This document shows, piece after piece, positions 27,377 through 36,578 of a stretch of DNA of 43,981 bases. The translations under genes and the position numbers were made by a program. The notes under the pieces are model-generated. The model was given only the letters and a program-made list of their open reading frames with translations. It made no database searches and was not told the origin of the DNA. The stretch is from positions 1 to 43,981 of the forward strand of contig PCBK01000071.1 of assembly GCA_002731275.1 (NCBI GenBank), in the 5' to 3' direction. The DNA comes from Deltaproteobacteria bacterium (lineage in GTDB: Bacteria > Myxococcota_C > UBA6777). Position 1 is the stretch's first letter. Every line of letters starts with the position of its first letter.

Positions 27377-28588
27377 TTGAAGCTCCGTTGGTGCACATTG
27401 TGCCTTGCCTGGCTCGTTTTGCTCATGTATGGAGCAAGCTGCGGACCGGACATCCCATGTGATGCCGAGTGCCAACAACAATTTTTTACTTGCTTCCGCC
27501 AACTCCACCGATGTGCCGAAATCTGCGAAGCACAGATCGGCACAAGAGTCGAATGTATCGAACCCTCATCCGATCCAACCACCCCCGATGAAAAAGTTAT
27601 CCTGACCCCTGCCGATTGTGCACGCTGCAAACAAGCTTACGCACAGTGGATAGCAGGAAAAGACTGTGACCCTGGTATGCGCCGTTGTGCACAGGCCCTG
27701 ACATCAACAGGTGTTTCTGGACACCTGCTTCAGATTTGTATCCGCGCCAACAATAGACAGATCTGGAGTGAGGGAAAAGAATGCACAACATCTGACACCT
27801 TTCCTTGTAAAACACTTGACTCCATCCCTCACTGTGTCGGCTGTCAGTCGGATGACGACTGCCCAGACACCGACTTTTGCGATACCACCCAGAAACATTG
27901 TATCCAGTGCGTCGAAGACGCAGACTGCAAAGAAAGTCAACGCCCGATCTGTTCGCAAGATGGTCGCTGCGTCCAGTGCACACAAGCCCAACACTGCAAA
28001 TCCAATGTCTCAGGTACACAATGTATCAAACAACAGTGTGTCTGTGTCGAAGACAAAGACTGCCCTAGCGCTCTATCCTCCTATTGTCACGACGAAAAAA
28101 AGCGCTGTGTACAATGCCTGAGTGATACCCAGTGTGGCCAAAGATGGTGGAGTGGTACCCCGACGTGTGAGAACTCGATCTGCATCTGCCAAACAGACGA
28201 TGACTGCAAACTCGTTGGGCAGACGACATGCCGCGATGGCCAGTGTCAATCTTGCCAACAGCACGAAGATTGCGCCTCCTACGGAGCAGATACGCTCTGC
28301 ATCGACAAACAATGCCAGATCACGTGTCAACGAAACGCCGATTGTTCGGATTATCGAGATGGAAGTTGCCTTGGTGGACGCTGCACGACGGGCTGTCTAA
28401 GCGACAGCGATTGTGCACGATTTAACCTGCGATATTGTCGAGAAAGACGCTGTTTACAGTGCATTCAAGATGATGACTGCCCCAATGACAAACACTTTTG
28501 CCTGCCACCATTGTACGTTTGTGTACAATGCCGCAACCAAGCAGATTGCCGAGCAGGACAACGTTGTATTGCTGGTGTCTGTAGCTGA
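27377..28588 (+). CDS. Cys-rich repeat lipoprotein
   Basis: A 403-aa secreted lipoprotein. The signal is MKLRWCTLCLAWLVLLMYGASC with Cys22 as likely lipid anchor. Residues 30-150 have paired Cys (CDAECQQQF, CFRQLHRC, CARCKQAY). Residues 160-403 are about nine short modules of the form C-x2-D-x-D-C-x(n)-C-x(n)-C-V-Q-C, for example CVGCQSDDDCPDTDFC, CIQCVEDADCKES, CLQCIQDDDCPNDKHFC. Such modules are frequent in myxobacterial secreted proteins; the Cys probably form disulfides and the Asp pairs may bind calcium. Codon-wise the start is TTG 27377, eight bases after GAGG; an earlier TTG at 27353 has a poorer site. Ligand or partner unknown. Confidence 0.82.
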   Translation: MKLRWCTLCLAWLVLLMYGASCGPDIPCDAECQQQFFTCFRQLHRCAEICEAQIGTRVECIEPSSDPTTPDEKVILTPADCARCKQAYAQWIAGKDCDPGMRRCAQALTSTGVSGHLLQICIRANNRQIWSEGKECTTSDTFPCKTLDSIPHCVGCQSDDDCPDTDFCDTTQKHCIQCVEDADCKESQRPICSQDGRCVQCTQAQHCKSNVSGTQCIKQQCVCVEDKDCPSALSSYCHDEKKRCVQCLSDTQCGQRWWSGTPTCENSICICQTDDDCKLVGQTTCRDGQCQSCQQHEDCASYGADTLCIDKQCQITCQRNADCSDYRDGSCLGGRCTTGCLSDSDCARFNLRYCRERRCLQCIQDDDCPNDKHFCLPPLYVCVQCRNQADCRAGQRCIAGVCS

Positions 28589-28642
28589 GGTTGTGAAGAG
28601 AATCGAACTGGGGAATGTAGCAGAAAGAGGCGAGGGACGCGC

Positions 28643-29917
28643 TTAGGAGCGACGGAGGAAGGTTGGGATATCAAACTCGTCCTCGTCACTGGAGAGGTCG
28701 AAGATTTCGCGATTTGCGTCCGCAGGAGGCTGTGTACGTGTAGCCGGTCGTGGTTGGGGAGGTGTCTTCAACTCAACAGGCGGTGTGCGGTGTTGCATGC
28801 TTTGGGGTGCAGGTGTTGGCGCACGGTGTGCAGTTGGAACGGGCGCTGCAGCAGGGAAAGCTGCGCCACCATTGCGCGCGATCACTGTTCGGACCTGCGC
28901 TCCAGAAGGTGTTCTCACTGCAGCAACTTGCTGTGCAGGAACCTGTGTCGCCATCTCTGCGCGATCGACGAAGCCTGTCGCGATGACCGTGATCTGGACT
29001 TCGTTTTCCAGCTTGGAGTCAAACACCGCACCAAAGATGATGTTGGCGTCTTCGTCGGCAGCTTCCTGGATCAGGCATGCGGCTGCGTCGACTTCCATCA
29101 AGGTCATATCTTCACTACCGGTGACGTTGATCAGGATACCCGTTGCGCCGTTGATGGAGACATCTTCGAGCAATGGTGACTCGATAGCTTGTGTCGCTGC
29201 TTCGACAGCACGATTTTCACCTTGTGCGCGACCAGCACCCATCAAGGCCATACCAGTGTTGGACATGATGGATTTGACGTCAGCAAAGTCGACGTTGATG
29301 AATCCCTTGATGGTGATCAGGTCAGCGATACCGCGGACAGCGTTAAGGAGGACGCTGTCTGCGACATTGAATGCTTGGTTGAGGGAGCCAGCGTTACCGA
29401 CGACGGAGAGCAGACGTTGGTTGGGGATCACGATGAGCGTATCGACGACTTCTTTCATCGCCTCGATACCTGCTTCAGCCTGACGGCGACGACGCTTTCC
29501 TTCGAAGTTGAAGGGGCGTGTCACAACACCAACAGTCAAGGCGCCTTGGGCTTTTGCGATACGAGCTACTTCAGGAGCAGCCCCAGTTCCTGTACCACCA
29601 CCCATACCAGCGGTGACAAAAACCATATCCGAGCCAGCGAGAGCTTCGGCAACACGAGCTTCATCTTCGAGCGCGGAGTTACGACCAACCTCGGGATTTC
29701 CACCTGCGCCGAGACCTTTGGTCAGGCGTGGTCCGATCTGGATACGCTCGGTCGCTTCGCTGAGGCTAAGCGCCTGAAGATCCGTGTTTGCCGCGATAAA
29801 CTCGATACCAGTGATGCCACTCTTGATCATTGTATTGATGGCATTTCCACCACCACCACCGACACCGATAACTTTGATGATGGCCTGGCGTGGTTCTTGT
29901 TCGTCATAAGGATACAT
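28643..29917 (-). CDS. ftsZ: Cell division protein FtsZ
   Basis: A 424-aa tubulin-like GTPase that forms the Z ring. Seen: [22 protein letters not shown], the signature GGGTGTG at residues 106-112, [11 protein letters not shown], the T7 loop [11 protein letters not shown], a Pro/Thr/Gln-rich linker (about 325-400) and the C-terminal peptide [13 protein letters not shown] that binds FtsA/ZipA-type partners. The frame opens further upstream, but AGGAG eight bases before the ATG at 29917 fixes the start. It follows ftsA by 142 bases, a gap holding a 16-bp palindrome, so it may also be transcribed on its own. Confidence 0.98.
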   Translation of the reverse strand: MYPYDEQEPRQAIIKVIGVGGGGGNAINTMIKSGITGIEFIAANTDLQALSLSEATERIQIGPRLTKGLGAGGNPEVGRNSALEDEARVAEALAGSDMVFVTAGMGGGTGTGAAPEVARIAKAQGALTVGVVTRPFNFEGKRRRRQAEAGIEAMKEVVDTLIVIPNQRLLSVVGNAGSLNQAFNVADSVLLNAVRGIADLITIKGFINVDFADVKSIMSNTGMALMGAGRAQGENRAVEAATQAIESPLLEDVSINGATGILINVTGSEDMTLMEVDAAACLIQEAADEDANIIFGAVFDSKLENEVQITVIATGFVDRAEMATQVPAQQVAAVRTPSGAQVRTVIARNGGAAFPAAAPVPTAHRAPTPAPQSMQHRTPPVELKTPPQPRPATRTQPPADANREIFDLSSDEDEFDIPTFLRRS

Positions 29918-29943
29918 AGGGGATTCTCCTTCTGTGTTGAGCC

Positions 29944-29959
29944 AAGGTTTGAAAACCTT
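29944..29959. promoter_or_regulatory. 16-bp palindrome upstream of ftsZ
   Basis: AAGGTTTGAAAACCTT has perfect 7-bp arms around a two-base centre. It lies 27 bases upstream of the ftsZ start, in the gap after ftsA. On the minus strand it directly follows an AT-rich stretch with TTGCAA and AAATAA at 16-base spacing, a weak promoter. It could be an operator at the start of an ftsZ transcript or a hairpin near the ribosome binding site. Confidence 0.45.
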
Positions 29960-30059
29960 ATTTAAATCAAAAAGTTGGGTTGCAAACATTCATTCCTTTG
30001 ATGAAATCGAACAGTTTGGATGATTCGTCAACAGACGGCGTCATCCACGCGATGGCAGG

Positions 30060-31295
30060 CTAGAAGAAGTCCGCCAACCATCCACGTAACCTCCGCCAGC
30101 GTCGACCAAAGGACATGGTCGATGGGGAGCGAACGAGGGGGTCATGTTGACGACGCATACCATGGAGCAGGAGTCCAATCCCCGTAGCGTAGGAGGGGCT
30201 GCGTACGACATCGACAAGTCCACCGATGCCTTGTGGAAATCCACGTCGGACAGGCAAACCAGTCACTTCTTCTGCAAACTCGCAAATACCATCCAGATTG
30301 GTGCATCCACCAGTCAAGACGAGTCCTGATGCCAACAGATCTTCATATCCGGAGCTTCGGATCTCTTGTTGGATCAGTTGAAACAATTCTTCGACGCGGG
30401 GTTCGATGATCTCCGCGAGTAATTGGCGGCTGAGCTCTTTGGGGCGTCGTCCACCGACGACAGGCACCTGGATCGTCTCGTCATGCCGGACGAGGCTGGT
30501 CTTGGCGCAACCGTATTTGATCTTGAGTCGTTCGGCCTCGGGGATGGGCGTCCTAAATCCCACGGCGATGTCATTGGTGATGTGATCGCCGCCGATCGGA
30601 AGGACCGCAGTGTGAACGATGCTCCCTGACTCCAAGATCGCGACATCTGTTGTCCCTGCGCCGATATCGACGAGCACAACGCCGAGTTCTTTTTCGTCTT
30701 CGTTGAGGATGGCTTCACAAGAGGCGATCGCGTCAAACACCATGAGTGAAGACTGAAGCCCACTCTGCCGGACACATTTCGTAATATTTTGCACACTGCT
30801 CATCGACGCTGTCACGAGGTGGATTTTGGCTTCGAGCCGGACACCTCGCATCCCCAAGGGTTTGGAGATACCATCTTGATCGTCGATCAGGAACTGTTGT
30901 GGCAACAAGTGGAGTATCTGACAATCCGATGGGAGCGGGATAGCGCGCGCACCATCGAGTACCTTTTGCACATCCGCTTCGCGGACTTCTCGCTCCTTGA
31001 GTGCGACCATTCCGCTGCTGTTGTTGCCTCTGATGTGTCCACCTGAGATATTTGTGTACACTTCGTGAATCGAACAGCCAGCCATCAACTCAGCTTCTTC
31101 GACGGCATTTTGAATCGACTCGATCGTCCCATCAATGTCGATCACGACACCTTTGCGTACGCCTTTGCTTGGCGCGGTGCCGACGCCGATAATGTCGATC
31201 TCACCTTCGGGAGTGCTCTCACCCACGACCGCGCAGACCTTGGACGTTCCGATGTCGAGACCGACGAGAATTTCTTCTTTTCTGATTTTGCCCAT
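30060..31295 (-). CDS. ftsA: Cell division protein FtsA
   Basis: A 411-aa actin-like protein that anchors FtsZ to the membrane. Seen: LVGLDIGTSKVCAVVGE (phosphate 1), SGGHIRGNNSSG in the 1C domain, VLVDIGAGTTDVAIL (phosphate 2), LPIGGDHITNDIAVG, and LVLTGGCTNLDGI (adenosine motif). The C-terminal RRWRRLRGWLADFF is a basic amphipathic helix, the membrane-targeting element of FtsA. The ATG at 31295 follows AGAGAG; a GTG six bases earlier is the only other start. It lies between ftsQ and ftsZ in the usual order. Confidence 0.97.
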   Translation of the reverse strand: MGKIRKEEILVGLDIGTSKVCAVVGESTPEGEIDIIGVGTAPSKGVRKGVVIDIDGTIESIQNAVEEAELMAGCSIHEVYTNISGGHIRGNNSSGMVALKEREVREADVQKVLDGARAIPLPSDCQILHLLPQQFLIDDQDGISKPLGMRGVRLEAKIHLVTASMSSVQNITKCVRQSGLQSSLMVFDAIASCEAILNEDEKELGVVLVDIGAGTTDVAILESGSIVHTAVLPIGGDHITNDIAVGFRTPIPEAERLKIKYGCAKTSLVRHDETIQVPVVGGRRPKELSRQLLAEIIEPRVEELFQLIQQEIRSSGYEDLLASGLVLTGGCTNLDGICEFAEEVTGLPVRRGFPQGIGGLVDVVRSPSYATGIGLLLHGMRRQHDPLVRSPSTMSFGRRWRRLRGWLADFF

Positions 31296-31372
31296 GATCA
31301 CTCTCTGTGTCTAAAAATCTGAAACGTGCCACTCACATATGAGTGTTGATGACGTCCGATGTTTGCTCACTC

Positions 31373-32314
31373 TTACAGCTTCTTGCGACCGCTCACTTCG
31401 TCTGAGGTCTCGATCACAGGGACTGCATCAACCATACGGATGATCGCGCGCCTGGGGTGTCTCTGATTGTTCAGATACACGTAATGGATCTTGCGGACAC
31501 CCCGCTGCCAAAGCAGCTGGTACACCTGCTTGAGGCGCTTCATACGTTCGGGAAAACGATCCGTGCCGAGATAAATGCGGCTGTGGTTGGCGTGAAGAAT
31601 GTAACCAAGGATGGGATCATATTGGATCTCTTTGACATCCTGGTAACGGGTCAATTTGTTGGATTGGTACAATCGAGACAGCGCGAGCGCCTGGCGGAAC
31701 AACGTCCGCATTTTGTCGGGCTGGCTTTGGTAGTCACTGCGTTGAAATCCAGTCAATTTCAACAGACCTTTTGTCTCTTTCTTGTTGAGAACACGTGCGT
31801 AAGGCCGACCTTCGGCGTTCAACAGATAGGGCTTCTCCAACATGACGACAGCGGTGGGCTTGTGCAACTTGAGCGTGAATTGGATGGTGTCAGGAAGTCT
31901 ACGTTTGAGTGTAAAGTGACGAACACGTGGATAACGATGGAGGCGCTGTGCGACGCGATGGAGATCCATCGTGAAGACATTGTCACCATATTTGATCCCT
32001 GCGACTTCCATGATCTGTTTGGTTGGCACAGGGAGATTGGACTGGATGGAGACCTTCTTCAATTGGAAGGTCTCGCTGTTGCTAAAATGAAACCACACGA
32101 AGGTCCCAACAGCGAAGAGAAACGAGACGACAAGGATGGGTTTGATCCATCGAAGCAACCGAGAGAACAAGCGGTAAAAAGTACGTACTCGCTGGGCGGT
32201 TGGTACACGTCGATGGTTGCGTTTCTTGCGAAACATACCTGTTCGTCGTTTGGTCCGCCTTGAGGACGTCTCTTTGCCTTTCTTGTCCACTGTGGGCTCT
32301 CGCTGTTCTCTCAT
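31373..32314 (-). CDS. ftsQ: Cell division protein FtsQ
   Basis: A 313-aa bitopic membrane protein. Residues 1-55 are a very basic cytoplasmic part (RRTKRRTGMFRKKRNHRRV). One membrane span follows (about 58-78, ILVVSFLFAVGTFVWFHF). Residues 85-155 form the POTRA domain (FQLKKVSIQSNLPVPTKQIMEVAGI, YPRVRHFTLKRRLPDTIQFTL), then the FtsQ beta-domain with KPTAVVML and the late VRKIHYVYLNN. It links early and late divisome proteins (FtsL/FtsB). The ATG has AGGAAGAG just upstream and begins nine bases after the ddl stop, so it is co-transcribed with ddl. Confidence 0.93.
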   Translation of the reverse strand: MREQREPTVDKKGKETSSRRTKRRTGMFRKKRNHRRVPTAQRVRTFYRLFSRLLRWIKPILVVSFLFAVGTFVWFHFSNSETFQLKKVSIQSNLPVPTKQIMEVAGIKYGDNVFTMDLHRVAQRLHRYPRVRHFTLKRRLPDTIQFTLKLHKPTAVVMLEKPYLLNAEGRPYARVLNKKETKGLLKLTGFQRSDYQSQPDKMRTLFRQALALSRLYQSNKLTRYQDVKEIQYDPILGYILHANHSRIYLGTDRFPERMKRLKQVYQLLWQRGVRKIHYVYLNNQRHPRRAIIRMVDAVPVIETSDEVSGRKKL

Positions 32315-32323
32315 GGGCTCTTC

Positions 32324-33250
32324 CTAGCGTTGAAGCGATGCGTCGTCGAGGATCATCTCGCACAAGTCAGCAAAGTCGATGTCGAGTTGTTTTGCCATCT
32401 TGGGAACGAGGCTCGTAGCGGTCATACCTGGGATAGTGTTGACTTCGAGGACCCAAAGTCCGCCGTCTTGATCGAGCATAAAATCGACTCGCGCGACGCC
32501 ACGGCAACCCAATGTTCTGTATGCAGCTCTAGCATGTTCGAGCGCTTGTGCGGTGATCTCTTCGGAGACAGGAGCAGGACATAGATACTGTGTCTGATCG
32601 CTTTTGTACTTGGCGGTGAAGTCGTAAAACTCCTCTGCCGGGACAATCTCGATCACAGCGAGGGGTTGGTCGTTGAGCACGCCAACTGTAAGCTCCCGCC
32701 CTTCGATAAATTGCTCGACGAGGATGGAGGTGTCATACTTCGCAGCGTCTTCGAGCGCGGCCTTGAGCGTTGCGTCCTCTTTACAGACTTGGATGCCGAC
32801 GGAGGAACCCTCGTTGGAGGGCTTCACAACAACGGCCCCCATTCCGAGTTTTTCGAGGTCCCAGTCCAATTGATCAGATGAGATCTCTTTGGACTGGGGG
32901 GTTGGAATGCCTGAGTCGACAAAGACCTTCTTGGCGAGCGCTTTGTGCATCGCCAACGCCGAAGACAACACACCAGAGCCTGTGTAGGGGATCTTCATCC
33001 ACTCAAGCAGCCCTTGGATGCATCCGTCTTCTCCATACCGACCGTGCAGCGCGATACAGGCGACATCGATCGGATTGGCCTGAAGTGTTTGGGCAATGTC
33101 GTGATCAGGATCGATCTCCACCACGTCGTATCCTTTGCCTCGCAAAGCCTTGACGATCGCGTTGCCTGTGTCGAGCGAAACATCTCTCTCAGAAGAGATA
33201 CCTCCCAAAAACACGCCGACTTTTTTTTCTCGCCAGATACCCTTTTTCAT
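32324..33250 (-). CDS. ddl: D-alanine-D-alanine ligase
   Basis: A 308-aa ATP-grasp enzyme that joins two D-Ala for the peptidoglycan stem. Seen: VGVFLGGISSERDVSLDTG, ALHGRYGEDGCIQGLLEWMK, YTGSGVLSSALAMHK, VVVKPSNEGSSVGI, VEQFIEGRELTVGVL and EVNTIPGMTATSLVPKMA. The ATG at 33250 with AGGG upstream fits the family; the frame reaches 33346 without a better start. It leads the minus-strand group ddl-ftsQ-ftsA-ftsZ. The mur genes that often precede ddl in division clusters are absent here; bcp lies upstream instead. Confidence 0.97.
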   Translation of the reverse strand: MKKGIWREKKVGVFLGGISSERDVSLDTGNAIVKALRGKGYDVVEIDPDHDIAQTLQANPIDVACIALHGRYGEDGCIQGLLEWMKIPYTGSGVLSSALAMHKALAKKVFVDSGIPTPQSKEISSDQLDWDLEKLGMGAVVVKPSNEGSSVGIQVCKEDATLKAALEDAAKYDTSILVEQFIEGRELTVGVLNDQPLAVIEIVPAEEFYDFTAKYKSDQTQYLCPAPVSEEITAQALEHARAAYRTLGCRGVARVDFMLDQDGGLWVLEVNTIPGMTATSLVPKMAKQLDIDFADLCEMILDDASLQR

Positions 33251-33574
33251 GCCGATATCCCTGTACAAAATGGATGTCTCCTCACCTCTCATCCCTTGAT
33301 CGAAAGGTGCAGGGTAGAGGCTAAAGATCTGCTCCCTAAAAGGCAAAAAAACGACACAAAAAATTTAAAAACTATTTTTTCGATAAAATTCAGCAGCATA
33401 CGCAAAAAACATCCATCCCCCACATGGACTTTTCCAGATGGACCTTGCATCTTCTTGAGCAAGGAATCTAGCGACTCGCGTCCGATCTTGCTCCTCTTGT
33501 CTCTTTACCCAAACAGGCTCGGATGCTCACCAAGGTGATTTTCCTCCCACTCATCACAAGAAGGGATCCGATAG
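33251..33574. other. Divergent intergenic region ddl/bcp
   Basis: 324 bases between ddl (minus) and bcp (plus). The part 33350-33410 is strongly AT-rich and probably holds the ddl-fts promoter; several weak -10-like sequences fit and none stands out. I see no gene, repeat or clear hairpin here. Confidence 0.4.
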
Positions 33575-34039
33575 ATGCTCAAAAAAGGTGACAAAATCGA
33601 TCAGCTGACGTTCAAAACCAGCACAGGCCACACTTACGATCTCGAAACGCTCAAAGAACACAAAGCTGTCGTCTTCTTCTTTTACCCAAAAGATTTCACG
33701 TCAGGATGTACAAAGGAGGTCTGTCACTTTCGCGACTTCTATAGTGAAATCAGGGAGGCAGGTGGGGCCATCTTTGGAATCAGCCTCGATGACGACGCAT
33801 CCCACGAAGCCTTTCGCGACAAACATACCCTCCCCTACGAACTCATTTCAGACAAAGAGAAGACACTCAGCCGACAATTTGGGGTTCTTCGTCTTGGTGG
33901 CCTATTGCTTGTCAGACGCGCGACTTTCGTTATCGATCCACAAACAGGTGAGGTCGTCGATGCCTTCAGTAGCGAGCTGAACATGAACGTCCACGCAGAC
34001 AGAGCCCTCGAAAGTATCAAGGCACTCGCGGACAAATAA
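33575..34039 (+). CDS. bcp: Thiol peroxidase of the Bcp/PrxQ type
   Basis: A 154-aa peroxiredoxin. PKDFTSGCTKEVCHFRD has the peroxidatic Cys45 in TxxC context and Cys50 five residues later, the spacing of Bcp enzymes that resolve within one subunit. ISLDDDASHEAF and ELISDKEKTLSRQFGV are further family blocks. It reduces hydrogen and organic peroxides in the cytoplasm with thioredoxin. AGGG lies nine bases before the ATG. Divergent from the division genes. Confidence 0.94.
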   Translation: MLKKGDKIDQLTFKTSTGHTYDLETLKEHKAVVFFFYPKDFTSGCTKEVCHFRDFYSEIREAGGAIFGISLDDDASHEAFRDKHTLPYELISDKEKTLSRQFGVLRLGGLLLVRRATFVIDPQTGEVVDAFSSELNMNVHADRALESIKALADK

Positions 34040-34057
34040 ACACATTTTGTGTATACT
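34029..34057 (+). promoter_or_regulatory. Promoter candidate for the SDR gene
   Basis: CGGACA at 34029-34034 (4/6), a 17-base spacer and TATACT at 34052-34057 (5/6). The -35 lies in the last codons of bcp; the SDR start at 34147 is 90 bases downstream. Confidence 0.4.
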
Positions 34058-34146
34058 GCTTTTGCTGCGACGACATACGCCGTTGGAGGCCCTACGCCTT
34101 TGACATAAACACGTCGATGACACTTGCCAGAAAAAGGTTGGTACAG

Positions 34147-34938
34147 ATGGATCAAACACTTCCCCTCTCAGGTAGACATGCGCTGGTCTGTGGTGCGAGC
34201 GCGGGTATTGGACAGGCCTCGGCGTTCGCCCTCGCAAAAATGGGCGCAACGCTCACCATACTCGCGAGGCGACAACAGCGACTCGAAGACCTCGTCGCAC
34301 CGCTCAAAGAAGCAGGCGCACCAGATGTCTACACGCTCGTCGCAGACTTTGACAAACGGGATGACCTCGTCACAAAAGTCTCCAACCACTTGGAGCAGCA
34401 TGGCTCGATCCAAATATGGATCAACAACACAGGTGGTCCCCCCGGCGGCCTCCTCCTCGAAGCCGAAGAAGAAGAACTCCTCACCGCCTTTGGACGTCAC
34501 CTCTTCTCCGCCCAGCGCCTGCTTAAGCTCTTGCTTCCTGGCATGAAAGACGCTGGCTATGGACGCATCATCAGCGTCCTCTCCACCTCAGTCCGCGAGC
34601 CCATCCCCCAGCTAGGTGTGAGCAACACAGTCCGTGCGGCGATGGCTTCTTGGAGCAAAACTCTCTCAGGAGAGCTACCCCCTGGCATCACTATCAACAG
34701 CATCCTGCCGGGATTTACGGCAACAGAGAGGCTCGCATCTCTCGCCGAAGCGCGCGCAGAGAAAGCCAACACCACCCCCGAAGATATCGAACGAGGTTGG
34801 CTCCTGAGTATTCCAGAGGGTCGCCTCGGCTCCGCAGATGAATTGGGGAACGTGATCGCATTTTTGGCTTCCCCGATGGCATCTTACGTCCGTGGCGTCT
34901 GCCTGCCCGTCGATGGTGGTCGCCTACGTTCCATCTAA
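34147..34938 (+). CDS. Short-chain dehydrogenase/reductase with altered active site
   Basis: A 263-aa classical SDR. Cofactor motif VCGASAGIGQASA (GxxxGxG), NNTGG in place of NNAG, catalytic Ser region SVLSTSVREP, and VDGGRLRSI at the end. Where YxxxK is expected the protein reads GVSNTVRAAMASW, so Tyr becomes Ser and Lys becomes Arg. This SNxxR form occurs in a wider group of SDRs near FabG, so it is not a random mutation, but the reaction is uncertain. ATG 34147 with AAGG upstream is preferred over 34117. Single gene with its own promoter candidate. Confidence 0.87.
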   Translation: MDQTLPLSGRHALVCGASAGIGQASAFALAKMGATLTILARRQQRLEDLVAPLKEAGAPDVYTLVADFDKRDDLVTKVSNHLEQHGSIQIWINNTGGPPGGLLLEAEEEELLTAFGRHLFSAQRLLKLLLPGMKDAGYGRIISVLSTSVREPIPQLGVSNTVRAAMASWSKTLSGELPPGITINSILPGFTATERLASLAEARAEKANTTPEDIERGWLLSIPEGRLGSADELGNVIAFLASPMASYVRGVCLPVDGGRLRSI

Positions 34939-35013
34939 TCACCCTCTGCCCCTTGATCGTCATCAGGATATACACACCACACCCTCTCAACAAAAGAAGA
35001 AACGTTCCGCCCA

Positions 35014-36438
35014 ATGAGCACCTATCAATTACGACAAGACAAAGACACCATCGCAGCGATCGCAACAGCCTCAGGAGAAGGAGGTGTGGGGATCATTCGG
35101 ATCAGTGGCGCACAATCGCGCCCAATCATCGAGCAAATGTTCACCCCTCATCACGCCACAAAAGAGTGGCGCTCTCACAAACTCTACTTTGGTGAATGTC
35201 ATGACCAAACAGGCGATGTCCTCGATGAAGTACTCGTGACCTGGATGGCCAAAGGACACTCTTACACAGGCGAAGATGTCGTCGAGATTCACGCCCACGG
35301 CGGCACACTCAACCTCTTGCAACTCCTGCGAGAGAGCTTTCGCCTCGGCGCACGCCCCGCAGAAGCCGGCGAGTTTACAAAGCGCGCCTTTCTCCACGGA
35401 CGCATCGACCTCACTCGCGCCGAAGCGATCGCGGACATGATCTCCGCCAACAATGAGCAGGCGCTGCGCATCGCACGAAGCCACCTGCGCGGCGATCTAA
35501 AAGGTCGGATCGACAAACTCGCCGAACACTCCCTCCTCCTCGCTGCGCAAGTAGAGAGCTGGATCGACTTCCCCGAAGAATTCGACCCAGCACTCGATGA
35601 CTCAGTCGCCAGACTCCTCGACGACATCAAGGCCTTTACCACACAAGTACACACCTTGCTCAAGAGCTATGAGACCGGACGCAAGATCCAACAAGGCTGG
35701 TCTCTCGTCCTCCTCGGAAAACCCAACGCCGGGAAGTCCTCACTCTTCAACTATATCAATGGCGAAGAGCGTGCGATCGTCACATCGCTACCTGGAACGA
35801 CACGCGATCTACTTGAGACACAAATAGCGCTCGGTGGACTTCACGTATCACTCGCAGACTCCGCAGGATTGCGCACGCTCGCAGCCACACAACATGACGC
35901 CCAGATATCCCATGATGCCATCGAACAAATCGGAATCAATCGCGCCCTGAAAGCCGCCGAAGGTGCCAACCTGCTGCTCGCAGTCCTCGATCGTTCGAGA
36001 CCCTGGGGAGAGGAAGATCAAAAAGTCCTCGACGCCTGCCAGGGACGTGACACGATCCTCGTCCTCAACAAGTGCGATCTCCCCGACGCACTCAAGCTCT
36101 CCCAAGCACAAAAGGACGCCTTCGCGCCTCTACATATTGCCGAGATCAGTTGCGAATCAAAAGATGGCTGTGAACCCCTCGTGCAATGGCTCGAACAGTA
36201 CATGACCGAGCAAACCTCAGCGACATCCATCATGATCACCAACGAACGACAACGAGATGCCCTCAAGGAAGCACACAAGTACCTACAAAAAGCACTCGAC
36301 GAAGGACTCTCACTCGGGCCTGAGTTTGTCGCAGAAGATCTACGTGCAGCCCGGCAGAGCCTCGTCCAAATCACAGGACAGGTCTCATCAGAAGACATCC
36401 TCGAAGCGATCTTTACACGCTTTTGTATCGGAAAGTGA
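35014..36438 (+). CDS. mnmE: tRNA uridine-5-carboxymethylaminomethyl GTPase MnmE
   Basis: A 474-aa GTPase that, with MnmG, modifies the wobble uridine of certain tRNAs. Seen: DTIAAIATASGEGGVGIIRISG (formyl-THF binding N-domain), HAHGG, GEFTKRAFLHGRIDLTRAEAI, the G1 motif GKPNAGKSS, G2 TTRD, G3 DSAGLR, G4 NKCD and the C-terminal FCIGK with the catalytic Cys. Full length. A purine-rich AGAAGAAACG precedes the ATG. MnmG is not in the window. Confidence 0.97.
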   Translation: MSTYQLRQDKDTIAAIATASGEGGVGIIRISGAQSRPIIEQMFTPHHATKEWRSHKLYFGECHDQTGDVLDEVLVTWMAKGHSYTGEDVVEIHAHGGTLNLLQLLRESFRLGARPAEAGEFTKRAFLHGRIDLTRAEAIADMISANNEQALRIARSHLRGDLKGRIDKLAEHSLLLAAQVESWIDFPEEFDPALDDSVARLLDDIKAFTTQVHTLLKSYETGRKIQQGWSLVLLGKPNAGKSSLFNYINGEERAIVTSLPGTTRDLLETQIALGGLHVSLADSAGLRTLAATQHDAQISHDAIEQIGINRALKAAEGANLLLAVLDRSRPWGEEDQKVLDACQGRDTILVLNKCDLPDALKLSQAQKDAFAPLHIAEISCESKDGCEPLVQWLEQYMTEQTSATSIMITNERQRDALKEAHKYLQKALDEGLSLGPEFVAEDLRAARQSLVQITGQVSSEDILEAIFTRFCIGK

Positions 36439-36578
36439 AAGAGACGGAAAAATAGCTAGATAGAGACAAAGATGGGTGGGTTTTTCCAGGTTGACCCTTG
36501 CCATAGGCACCTTGGGGGAATACCTTTTTGGCGAAAGACAACCCAAATCCACGAGAAACATGATAGAGGAATTGACAT

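Noticed and set aside
29189-29965. 258-codon open frame antisense to ftsZ
   Set aside because: It overlaps the conserved FtsZ core and has no recognisable domain.
31457-32263. 268-codon open frame antisense to ftsQ
   Set aside because: FtsQ has a clear membrane span and POTRA domain in the expected gene order; the antisense frame shows nothing.
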